Of a stretch of 6,433 nucleotides of DNA, positions 1-6,362 are shown one piece after another; position 1 is the stretch's first letter; every line of letters begins with the position of its first letter. Origin of the DNA: an uncultured Lachnospiraceae bacterium (GTDB taxonomy: Bacteria > Bacillota > Clostridia > Lachnospirales > Lachnospiraceae); contig CAJTOK010000080.1 in NCBI GenBank assembly GCA_910577825.1, positions 1 to 6,433 of the forward strand, in the 5' to 3' direction. The notes beneath the pieces were generated by a model, which searched no databases, had not been told where the DNA came from, and saw only the letters and a program-made list of their open reading frames with translations. The translations under genes were made by a program, and so were the position numbers.

Positions 1-70
1 TCCCTTGTCTATTATAACAGATTTTTTATATCATGTCCAAAAGACTAATTGAAGGGAAAATAATTAAAAG

Positions 71-99
71 TTGCAACAGGGCTTCCTATAGGTTATAAT
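71..99 (+). promoter_or_regulatory. Sigma-A-type promoter for the NSS transporter gene
   Basis: TTGCAA at 71-76 and a perfect TATAAT at 94-99 are separated by 17 bp, the optimal spacing for the housekeeping sigma factor. The -35 matches TTGACA at four of six positions and there is no TGn extension. Transcription would start near 106, giving a leader of only about 33 nt, too short for a riboswitch or T-box. The leader begins in a run of TTA triplets and carries AAAGGGAG at 126-133, five bases before the ATG. Promoter function is inferred from motif and position. Confidence 0.7.
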
Positions 100-138
100 A
101 ATTTTATTATTATTATAAAAGAGAGAAAGGGAGTCAGG

Positions 139-1539
139 ATGAAAAAAGAACGTAATTCATTTTCGGGCACTATTGGTTTTGTGCTTGCAGCAGCTGGCAG
201 CGCTGTAGGCCTTGGAAATATATGGAGGTTCCCGTATCTTGCAGCGAAAGACGGGGGAGGGCTGTTCCTGGTTATATACCTGGTTCTTGCACTGACATTT
301 GGTTTTACGCTGCTTAGTACAGAAATTGCCATTGGAAGGAAAACAAAGCAAAGCCCGCTTACAGCTTATGGCATGGTGCATAAAAGATGGAAACCATTAG
401 GGATTATAGCATGTATTGTCCCTGTTATTATAATGCCTTACTATTGTGCAATAGGCGGGTGGGTGCTTAAATATTTTATTGCATATCTTACCGGCAATGG
501 TGCGGCAGCTGCAGAAGATGGTTATTTTACTGGTTTTATAACAAGTAACACAGAGCCTTTAATAATGATGTTAATATTTTTATTTGCAGTTGCATTTATT
601 ATATTCCGTGGTGTTAATAAAGGAATTGAAGCTTCATCACAGATAATTATGCCAATACTTCTGCTTCTGGTTGTTATTATTGCCATTTTTTCACTTACTA
701 TCAGCCATACAGGTGAAGACGGCGTTACAAGGACAGGGCTTGAAGGCTTTAAGGTATATGTAATTCCAAATTTTGACGGGATTACAGTAAAAAGTTTTTT
801 CTCCGTGCTTGTAGATGCAATGGGGCAGCTTTTCTTCAGCCTTAGTGTTGCAATGGGTATTATGGTTGCATATGGTTCATATGTAAAAGATGAAGCAAAC
901 CTTACAAAATCCATTAACCAGATTGAGATATTTGATACAGCAGTTGCATTTCTTGCAGGTGTAATGATTATACCAGCAGTATTTACATTTATGGGGATTG
1001 AAGGAATGCAGGCATCAGGGCCAAGCCTTATGTTTGTATCACTTCCAAAAGTATTTGCTGCAATGGGGGAGATAGGCAATATTGTAGGCTGCCTGTTCTT
1101 TGCAATGGTACTTTTTGCAGCAATAACAAGTGCAATGTCAGTTATGGAGGCCGTAGTTTCAAGTTTTATGGACCAGTTCCATATTTCAAGGACTAAGGCA
1201 GCATGTATTGAAGGTATTATAGCATTAATAGCAGGAATAGTAGTATGCCTGGGATATAACCTGCTGTATTTTGAAGTTACGCTTCCTAATGGGGCTGTAG
1301 CACAAATACTTGATATTATGGACTATATCAGTAATAACTTGCTAATGCCGGTTGTGGCAATAGGGACATGTATACTTATAGGCTGGATTGTAAAGCCAAA
1401 GGTTATAATAGATGAGATAGAAAAAAGCGGGTGTAAATTTGGCAGGAAATGGCTTTATATCCCAATGATTAAAGTAGTTGCACCAGTGCTTCTTATAATA
1501 CTTCTGTTAAAATCAGCCGGGATAACCAGCTGGATATAA
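139..1539 (+). CDS. Sodium-coupled amino-acid symporter, NSS/SNF (LeuT-like) family
   Basis: A 466-residue integral membrane protein expected to import an amino acid or related amine using the Na+ gradient. TM1 carries the family signature GSAVGLGNIWRFPYL (20-34), including the Na+/substrate-site Asn27 and gate Arg30 at LeuT-like positions. Tyr102 in GGW-containing TM3 matches LeuT Tyr108. TM6 has FFSLS (232-236), matching LeuT FFTLS. TM8 has FAAITS (326-331), preserving the Na2-site Ala/Thr/Ser. LDIMDY (391-396) in TM10 places Asp395 at the LeuT Asp404 gate. EIAIGR (62-67) and a GGG turn (39-41) are also typical. Length and a single hydrophobic segment (about 441-457) after TM10 fit the 11-TM prokaryotic form that lacks TM12. 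The start is fixed by AAAGGGAG five bases upstream. It is monocistronic and convergent with the ABC operon, with no evident functional link to it. The substrate cannot be assigned. Confidence 0.95.
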   Translation: MKKERNSFSGTIGFVLAAAGSAVGLGNIWRFPYLAAKDGGGLFLVIYLVLALTFGFTLLSTEIAIGRKTKQSPLTAYGMVHKRWKPLGIIACIVPVIIMPYYCAIGGWVLKYFIAYLTGNGAAAAEDGYFTGFITSNTEPLIMMLIFLFAVAFIIFRGVNKGIEASSQIIMPILLLLVVIIAIFSLTISHTGEDGVTRTGLEGFKVYVIPNFDGITVKSFFSVLVDAMGQLFFSLSVAMGIMVAYGSYVKDEANLTKSINQIEIFDTAVAFLAGVMIIPAVFTFMGIEGMQASGPSLMFVSLPKVFAAMGEIGNIVGCLFFAMVLFAAITSAMSVMEAVVSSFMDQFHISRTKAACIEGIIALIAGIVVCLGYNLLYFEVTLPNGAVAQILDIMDYISNNLLMPVVAIGTCILIGWIVKPKVIIDEIEKSGCKFGRKWLYIPMIKVVAPVLLIILLLKSAGITSWI

Positions 1540-1564
1540 AAAGAATAGTGTATTAACAATAAAT

Positions 1565-1600
1565 TTCCCACAGAACATTAATCTGTGGGAATATTTTTAA
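1565..1600. terminator. Bidirectional intrinsic terminator between convergent genes
   Basis: TTCCCACAGA (1565-1574) and TCTGTGGGAA (1582-1591) form a perfect 10-bp stem with a 7-nt loop. On the + strand it is followed by TATTTTTAATT, a good U-rich tail, 26 nt after the symporter stop codon. On the - strand the tail is ATTTATTGTT, less U-rich but plausible, and the stem begins about 5 nt after the stop of the second ABC gene. One hairpin therefore probably serves both transcripts. Confidence 0.85.
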
Positions 1601-3360
1601 TTAAGCTGGTAGTAAAGCCCCTTTAATGCCATAAGTTCCTCATGTGTCCCTTCTTCTGCTATTCCCTGGTCTGCAATATACAGTATTTTATCTGCATTAC
1701 GTATTGTTGAAAGCCTGTGTGCAACCATAAATGCTGTTTTGCCTTTTAATATTACATCAAGTGCCTGTTTTATAAGCTGTTCTGTTTCTGTATCTATAGA
1801 GCTTGTGGCTTCATCAAGAATTATAATAGAAGGGTTTTTAAGTATAATCCTTGCAAAACTTACCAGCTGTTTTTCACCTGCCGACAGCCCCTGTCCACGT
1901 TCTTCAAGTTCATGGTTATACCCGCCGCTAAACTGCAGTATACGTTCTTCAGCATGTATAATCCTTGCAGCTTCCATACATTCTTCATCTGTAGCACCAG
2001 GACGGCCGTAACGTATATTTTCAAGTATTGTCCCTTTAAATAAAAACGGGTCCTGCATAAGCACGCCGACTTCTTTACGGAGTGAATGGAGGCTTATATT
2101 CCTTACATCTGTCCCATCTATTGTTACACTTCCCTTATCTACATCATAAAAGCGTGTAAGCAGGTTTATTACAGTAGTTTTCCCTGCACCAGTAGGGCCG
2201 ACAAGTGCTACAACACTGCCTGGTGTTACATGCAGGTCAAAGTCTTTTAGTACAGGTTCATCTTCATCATAAGAAAATGTTACATGGTTAAAATCAACCT
2301 TTCCCTGTATGTTTTTAATAGAAACAGCACCAGAAGCATTTTTTATGCCTGCCGGGTAATCAATAGTATCAAATACCTGTTCAAGGTTAGAGCTTACCTG
2401 CGAAAGCTGCTGTATTATAAATGCAATCTGCGTAAGAGGCCCTGAAAAAAGGCTCATATAACTTGTAAATACAACAACCGTTCCTGCATCAATGGAAGAA
2501 TTGCCGTTTAATATCATTGAAAGCGAAAGCCCGTAAAGGCAGATAATGCCAAAATTCCAGAAAATTTCTACAGCTGGTGTGTTTAATTCAATACGGTGTA
2601 CAATGCTTAGCCATATTTTAAGGCTTTGGGAATGTAAATCTTTGTAAATTTCTTCGTTTAGTTCTTCCCTGTTATAAGTTTTAATAATTTTTTCCCCCAT
2701 AATTGATTCAACAAGAAATGCTGTACGGTTTGAAATTTTTGCTCTGTGGTTTGGAAAAATTTTCCTTATGGAATAACGCAGTGCAAATACACACATCATC
2801 ATTGGCACAACTGCCGCAAATACAATTCCTGTAAGCACAGGGCTTATTGAAAGCATAAAAAATGTTACAATTATAATTTTAACAATATAAACAAGAAGCA
2901 TTACAAGGAAGTTTGTAAAAAAATTTGCAAGGTCATTTATATAATCTGTAACACGTATTACAATTTTGCCATCAGGTTTTGAATCAAAATAATCAAATGG
3001 CAGTTCCTGCAGTTTATAAAATATATCCTGCCGTATACTGGCAATTACCTTATGCCCCATTATGCCTGTCTGGCGCTGGTGTATAAAAGTTATGCCAGTT
3101 TCTATAACTGCAAGGGCTGCCATTCCTGCTATTATAAAGGCAAGTTCACGGTAATCTTCATTAACAACCACTTCATTAATGATTTTTTTCAGAAGAAGCG
3201 GGGAAACCATTGATATAAATGAAGATACAAGCATCAGTACCACTACAAGTATAACAGTCTTTTTATAAGGCAGCACATAGCGCAGAACCTTGCCAAGCTG
3301 TTTTATATCAACTTTTTTATTTATAACTTCGTCCTGGAAATAGGTATTTCTCTTTGCCAT
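1597..3360 (-). CDS. ABC exporter half-transporter, catalytic-Glu subunit of a heterodimeric pair
   Basis: A 587-residue fusion of a six-helix exporter domain (hydrophobic stretches near 35-57, 73-93, 151-170, 173-194, 265-284, 292-315) and an ATPase domain. The ATPase shows A-loop Tyr364 (FSYD), Walker A GPTGAGKT (388-395), Q-loop Gln436, Walker B IIILDE with catalytic Glu517, D-loop SSID and H-loop His548. The signature is LSAGE (492-496) instead of LSGGQ, so this subunit supplies a normal Walker site but a degenerate signature. It should pair with the upstream ABC protein, whose defects are the mirror image. I start it at the ATG at 3360, because GGGGAGG lies six bases upstream. A start at 3375, five codons earlier, would lie on that ribosome binding site. 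The 5' end overlaps the preceding gene by 44 nt. The class exports drugs, lipids or peptides; the substrate here is unknown. Confidence 0.93.
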   Translation of the reverse strand: MAKRNTYFQDEVINKKVDIKQLGKVLRYVLPYKKTVILVVVLMLVSSFISMVSPLLLKKIINEVVVNEDYRELAFIIAGMAALAVIETGITFIHQRQTGIMGHKVIASIRQDIFYKLQELPFDYFDSKPDGKIVIRVTDYINDLANFFTNFLVMLLVYIVKIIIVTFFMLSISPVLTGIVFAAVVPMMMCVFALRYSIRKIFPNHRAKISNRTAFLVESIMGEKIIKTYNREELNEEIYKDLHSQSLKIWLSIVHRIELNTPAVEIFWNFGIICLYGLSLSMILNGNSSIDAGTVVVFTSYMSLFSGPLTQIAFIIQQLSQVSSNLEQVFDTIDYPAGIKNASGAVSIKNIQGKVDFNHVTFSYDEDEPVLKDFDLHVTPGSVVALVGPTGAGKTTVINLLTRFYDVDKGSVTIDGTDVRNISLHSLRKEVGVLMQDPFLFKGTILENIRYGRPGATDEECMEAARIIHAEERILQFSGGYNHELEERGQGLSAGEKQLVSFARIILKNPSIIILDEATSSIDTETEQLIKQALDVILKGKTAFMVAHRLSTIRNADKILYIADQGIAEEGTHEELMALKGLYYQLN

Positions 3361-5167
3361 TATTATCCTCCCCATAATTTATTATTCCCTTGCTCTGTGC
3401 TTCCTGTATCCTGTATACTTTGGCAAACCTTCCGTTTAATGCCATAAGTTCATCAAATGTGCCACGTTCAGTTATCATGCCATCCTGCATATAAAGTATT
3501 TCATCACATGATACTACAGAAGAAAGCCTGTGTGCAGATATAAGAATTGTTTTATCAGGATAATTTTCTTTAATATCTTCAAGAAGCTTTTTCTCTGTAC
3601 GTACATCAAGCGCACTTGTTGAATCATCAAGCACAAGGACAGGCGCATCTTTAAGTAATGCCCTTGCTATGGAAATCCTCTGTTTCTGCCCGCCTGAAAT
3701 TCCAAGCCCGCGTTCACCGACAATGGTTTCATAACTGTCTGGCAGGTTCTGTATAAAACTGTGTGCCTGTGCATGCCTTGCAGCAGTAATAATCTGTTCA
3801 CGCTCTATATCAGGTTCACTGTATGCAATATTTGAGTCAATCGTATTTGAAAAAAGAAATACATCCTGGAACACATATGCAAACCTGTCACGGAGCGCAC
3901 TTAATTCATATTCGTTTATTTCAGTGCCATTTAGTTTTATTGAGCCGCCTGTTATATCATATATCCTTACAAGTGATTCTAAAAGCACGCTTTTGCCACA
4001 GCCTGTACCACCAACAATGCCAACTTTTTTACCTGAAGGTATTTCAAGGTTAATATCTTTAAGGATTGCTGCACCATCTGCTTCAATATAAACATGTTTA
4101 AGTGAAATATCAGTTTTTTCAGTATTTTTAACTGGTTTAGTACCATTTCCAATCCGGGACGGTTTCCCCATAAAACTGCACATTTTCTGGCCTGAAACAA
4201 GCTGCTGCTGCATCTGGAAAAGGGAATTATTTATCTGTGTAATATGGTCCATAATTTTAAGTATATAATTAGTACATGCAACAAGGAAACCAACCATTAT
4301 TTCACCATTTATAACAAGCATTGCACTTACAGCAATGCTTCCTATATATGCTGTCTGTTTTACAACACTGAACACTACTTCAAATCTGGAAGAAAGTTTA
4401 ATCTGGTTTATATAAGAATCTTTAAGTTCTTCATTAACCACATCAAATTTTTCTTTTTCTATTTTTTCATTAGTAAATGAGCGTACCAGCCTTACAGCTT
4501 CAATATTCTCCTGCACTGTAAGGTTCATTTTGGAGTTATTCCCTCTTATAGTTTTATAATTTTCCCTTGCAAGCCTGCGGAAACGTATAAGTGCTGTAGC
4601 AAATACAGGTGCAAGCATAACAGGTATTAAAAGCAGCCAGGGGTGTATTCTTGCAAGAAGTACAATACTTACAATAAGTACACAAATACTGTCAATAATA
4701 TTTGGGACTATGCGGCAGAACATTTCCTTAAACATAATAGTATCTGAGTTAATTGTAGTTAATAATTCACCTGTGTTATAATCAGATATTGTCATGCTGT
4801 CAAGCTCTGACAGTTTCTGGAAAGTTGCCATGCGCAGGTCTGTTTCAAGCCCGAGCCCGAGCTTCTGGTTATTAACGTTTTTTATGTAAACCAGTACCAG
4901 CCTTATAAACAGCAGTGATAAAAGCAGTACAGAAAGTGAAAAAAACAGTTCCATTGTATGTACAGCCCCGTACCTGCCGCTTAACATAAATGAAAAAATA
5001 TTTGATTTATCTGGTGTGCCGCTTTGTATAATATAGTCAATAAACATTTCTGATATCATAGGGATAAGCAAATCACATGTTAGCGCAATAAAACTTAGGA
5101 ACTGTATAAAAATTGCTGCTGGAAGGTATTTTTTCCAGTAGCTTAAACCAAATCTGAATGCTTCCAT
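3317..5167 (-). CDS. ABC exporter half-transporter, degenerate-site subunit of a heterodimeric pair
   Basis: A 616-residue ABC exporter half with hydrophobic segments near 16-36, 72-95, 155-172, 176-193, 265-287 and 290-305, then an ATPase domain. It has Walker A GGTGCGKS (386-393), Q-loop Gln434, intact signature ISGGQ (490-494), Walker B LVLDD with Asp515 where the catalytic Glu normally sits, D-loop SALD and H-loop His546. The A-loop aromatic also seems lost: in an ungapped match to the usual FSYDG pattern, Ala363 takes the Tyr position. It would thus contribute the good signature to the active site and the poor Walker motifs to the degenerate one. The loop between the first two helices (about 47-71) is fairly long and should face outside. 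The ATG shares one base with the regulator's stop (TAATG). A GGAAGGAG lies ten bases upstream inside the regulator gene, so translation is probably coupled. The last 14 codons lie in the overlap with the next gene. Confidence 0.93.
   Translation of the reverse strand: MEAFRFGLSYWKKYLPAAIFIQFLSFIALTCDLLIPMISEMFIDYIIQSGTPDKSNIFSFMLSGRYGAVHTMELFFSLSVLLLSLLFIRLVLVYIKNVNNQKLGLGLETDLRMATFQKLSELDSMTISDYNTGELLTTINSDTIMFKEMFCRIVPNIIDSICVLIVSIVLLARIHPWLLLIPVMLAPVFATALIRFRRLARENYKTIRGNNSKMNLTVQENIEAVRLVRSFTNEKIEKEKFDVVNEELKDSYINQIKLSSRFEVVFSVVKQTAYIGSIAVSAMLVINGEIMVGFLVACTNYILKIMDHITQINNSLFQMQQQLVSGQKMCSFMGKPSRIGNGTKPVKNTEKTDISLKHVYIEADGAAILKDINLEIPSGKKVGIVGGTGCGKSVLLESLVRIYDITGGSIKLNGTEINEYELSALRDRFAYVFQDVFLFSNTIDSNIAYSEPDIEREQIITAARHAQAHSFIQNLPDSYETIVGERGLGISGGQKQRISIARALLKDAPVLVLDDSTSALDVRTEKKLLEDIKENYPDKTILISAHRLSSVVSCDEILYMQDGMITERGTFDELMALNGRFAKVYRIQEAQSKGIINYGEDNNGKEKYLFPGRSYK
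3367..3373 (-). promoter_or_regulatory. Ribosome binding site that fixes the second ABC gene's start
   Basis: On the - strand GGGGAGG is followed by ATAATA and then ATG at 3360, an ideal Shine-Dalgarno spacing of six. The in-frame ATG at 3375 overlaps this motif and has no comparable site of its own, so the longer 592-residue form is unlikely. The site lies within the coding region of the preceding ABC gene. Confidence 0.85.
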
Positions 5168-5185
5168 TATAAAGTTTCTCCTTCC
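5167..5185 (-). promoter_or_regulatory. TAATG stop/start junction with internal ribosome binding site
   Basis: The regulator's TAA (5169-5167) and the first ABC gene's ATG (5167-5165) share one base. GGAAGGAG (5185-5178) sits inside the regulator's last codons, ten bases from the ATG. This arrangement favours re-initiation by terminating ribosomes and would tie exporter synthesis to repressor synthesis. Confidence 0.8.
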
Positions 5186-6153
5186 GTAAATCTATAATCT
5201 ATAGTTACATCTTTGCCTGTATACCTGCCAGCCATCTTGTCAAGAAGAATTGAGAAAGCAGTTTCCCCTAGTTTTTCTGTATTGCAGTCTACAGAATTAA
5301 TTCTGGGCGTAATATTTTCAAGCATATCTATATTATCAAATCCCATAATGCCTATCTGGGAAGGTATATGTATACCCATTTTGCGGTATAAATTAACTAC
5401 CCTTATTGCAAGCACATCATAAGGGCATAATATTGCTGTATGTGCAGAAGAATCTGGAAGTGACAGAAGGGCTCTTTCATCATAGCTGTTTAAAATATGG
5501 CATTCCAGCCCCGCCTGTCCCATGCTTTCCTTATAGCCTGCGCATCTTTCACCAAGTGAAAAAAAATTCATATTTCCGCCAGATAAAGCATTGCTGCCTT
5601 TAATATCCATATATACAATATCCTTATAACCTTTAGACAAAATTTTCTGGACAGCCTCCCTCATAATTGCCCGGCAGTCTGTATCCACATGTGTAAAACT
5701 GGCTGAAATCCTGTTATACAAAGTTACTATTGGTATATTTAACTGTTCCAGCTCCTTTTCATATGCCTTCCCATATCCAACAGGGAAAATTATTATGCCG
5801 TCTGCCTGCCTCCTGGCAAGGTAATGTATACCTTCAAGCTCCTTAGAAGGTGAGTTATGGGAGAGCACAAGGCTTATAAAATATCCATGCTGTGTGGCAT
5901 TTCTCTCTATGGCTTCAATAAGTGATGTAAAAAAACGGTTAGAAAGCCCGCCGCACACAACACCAATAGTTCTGGTGCTTCCAGTAGCAAGGCACTGTGC
6001 AAGTATATTTGGCCTGTAGTCAAGTTCCCTGGCAGCAGCAAGAATACGCTCCTTTGTCTTTGCGCTTATGCCTGCACGGTTATTCAGTGCACGGTCCACA
6101 GTACCTTCTGATACATTGCAGTAATCAGCTATTTCACGTATAGTTACTGGCAT
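5167..6153 (-). CDS. LacI-family transcriptional regulator, probable repressor of this operon
   Basis: A 328-residue protein of standard LacI/GalR length. The N-terminal helix-turn-helix (about 3-25) reads TIREIADYCNVSEGTVDRAL. The hinge follows at 46-65 (YRPN...LAQCLATG...IGVV), with Leu55 at the position of the minor-groove wedge residue (LacI Leu56). The rest is a periplasmic-binding-protein-like ligand domain with family landmarks: ADGIIIFP near 115-122, and IGIMGFDNIDMLENITPRINSVDCNTEKLG toward the C-terminus given here by its key residues G-F-D-N and P-x-I-x-S-V. It is the first gene of the transcript, so it is probably autoregulated through the palindrome at 6256-6275. AAGGGAGGG lies five bases before the ATG. 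The ligand is unknown; most relatives bind sugars or nucleosides. The context, two exporter genes without any catabolic gene, suggests it senses something the exporter removes, which is inference. Confidence 0.93.
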   Translation of the reverse strand: MPVTIREIADYCNVSEGTVDRALNNRAGISAKTKERILAAARELDYRPNILAQCLATGSTRTIGVVCGGLSNRFFTSLIEAIERNATQHGYFISLVLSHNSPSKELEGIHYLARRQADGIIIFPVGYGKAYEKELEQLNIPIVTLYNRISASFTHVDTDCRAIMREAVQKILSKGYKDIVYMDIKGSNALSGGNMNFFSLGERCAGYKESMGQAGLECHILNSYDERALLSLPDSSAHTAILCPYDVLAIRVVNLYRKMGIHIPSQIGIMGFDNIDMLENITPRINSVDCNTEKLGETAFSILLDKMAGRYTGKDVTIDYRFTEGETL

Positions 6154-6279
6154 AAAGACCCTCCCTTGTTTTACTTACGACTGTTATCTTATATGATATA
6201 ACAATCTTGTATAATATAGTTATATAATTATTAAAATATATAACAGATATTCTGCTTCCGTGTGCGCACACGGAAATTA
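6154..6279 (-). other. AT-rich 5' leader of the regulator-exporter operon
   Basis: About 126 nt separate the predicted transcription start from the regulator's ATG. The leader begins with the 20-bp palindrome and then runs through very AT-rich sequence to AAGGGAGGG (6167-6159). A 7-bp inverted repeat, CTGTTAT at 6181-6187 and ATAACAG at 6240-6246, could close a larger AT-rich structure. I recognise no riboswitch, leader peptide or attenuator. The length depends on the promoter call. Confidence 0.5.
6256..6275. promoter_or_regulatory. Candidate LacI-type operator, 20-bp perfect palindrome
   Basis: TTCCGTGTGCGCACACGGAA is an uninterrupted 10+10 inverted repeat, a GC-rich island in AT-rich DNA. 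It has the central CpG step typical of LacI-family operators, where the hinge leucines wedge in. The half-site GTGTGC resembles the GTGAGC of the symmetric lac operator. It lies at about +4 to +23 from the predicted start of the - strand transcript, centred near +14, close to where lac O1 sits (+11). The nearby regulator gene is the natural ligand. In RNA it would also form a 5' hairpin, but no U-run follows on either strand, so it is unlikely to be a terminator. Binding has not been shown. Confidence 0.75.
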
Positions 6280-6285
6280 TGGGTT

Positions 6286-6314
6286 ATTATAGCACCAGTG
6301 GCAGGTGTTGTCAA
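6286..6314 (-). promoter_or_regulatory. Consensus sigma-A promoter of the regulator-exporter operon
   Basis: On the - strand TTGACA (6314-6309) and TATAAT (6291-6286) are both perfect matches, separated by exactly 17 bp. TG sits one base before the -10, giving an extended -10 (TGCTATAAT). Transcription should start around 6277-6280, just before the palindrome. A promoter this strong in front of efflux genes implies tight repression. It was identified by direct reading of both hexamers. Confidence 0.9.
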
Positions 6315-6335
6315 ATAGTTTTTAAACCATGTCCG

Positions 6336-6362
6336 TTTTATAAATTCCAGGAATTTATGAAA
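6336..6362. repeat. Odd-centred inverted repeat upstream of the operon promoter
   Basis: ATAAATTCC (6340-6348) and GGAATTTAT (6350-6358) are perfect inverted repeats around a single A. Beyond one T/G mismatch the symmetry continues for three more pairs, to 6336 and 6362. It is centred about 70 bp upstream of the predicted transcription start. Neither strand has a U-tract after it, so it does not look like a terminator. It may be a binding site for a dimeric regulator, or chance symmetry in AT-rich DNA. Confidence 0.4.

Noticed and set aside
1..57. Complementary segments TCCCTT/GTCT (1-10) and AGAC/AAGGGA (42-57) as a terminator or leader structure
   Set aside because: The arms are split by a 6-nt bulge and a loop of about 31 nt, and they lie upstream of the predicted promoter, so a chance match is more likely.
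85..92. CCTATAGG palindrome between -35 and -10 of the symporter promoter
   Set aside because: Eight bases of symmetry without extension is expected often by chance in such sequence.
522..1079. Long open frame on the - strand inside the symporter gene
   Set aside because: It is antisense to a clearly recognised NSS protein, has no family features, and is a by-product of the codon pattern of the real gene. The same holds for the other frames opposite or within the ABC and LacI genes.
6181..6250. Alternative AT-rich -10-like hexamers closer to the regulator start
   Set aside because: Several TATAAC/TATTAT-like hexamers exist in this AT-rich stretch, but none has a credible -35 at 16-18 bp. 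The perfect promoter at 6286-6314 explains transcription much better.
6256..6275. The 20-bp palindrome read as an intrinsic terminator hairpin
   Set aside because: It is GC-rich and symmetrical, but neither strand carries a U-run right after it, and it sits just downstream of a consensus promoter and before a gene. An operator fits better.
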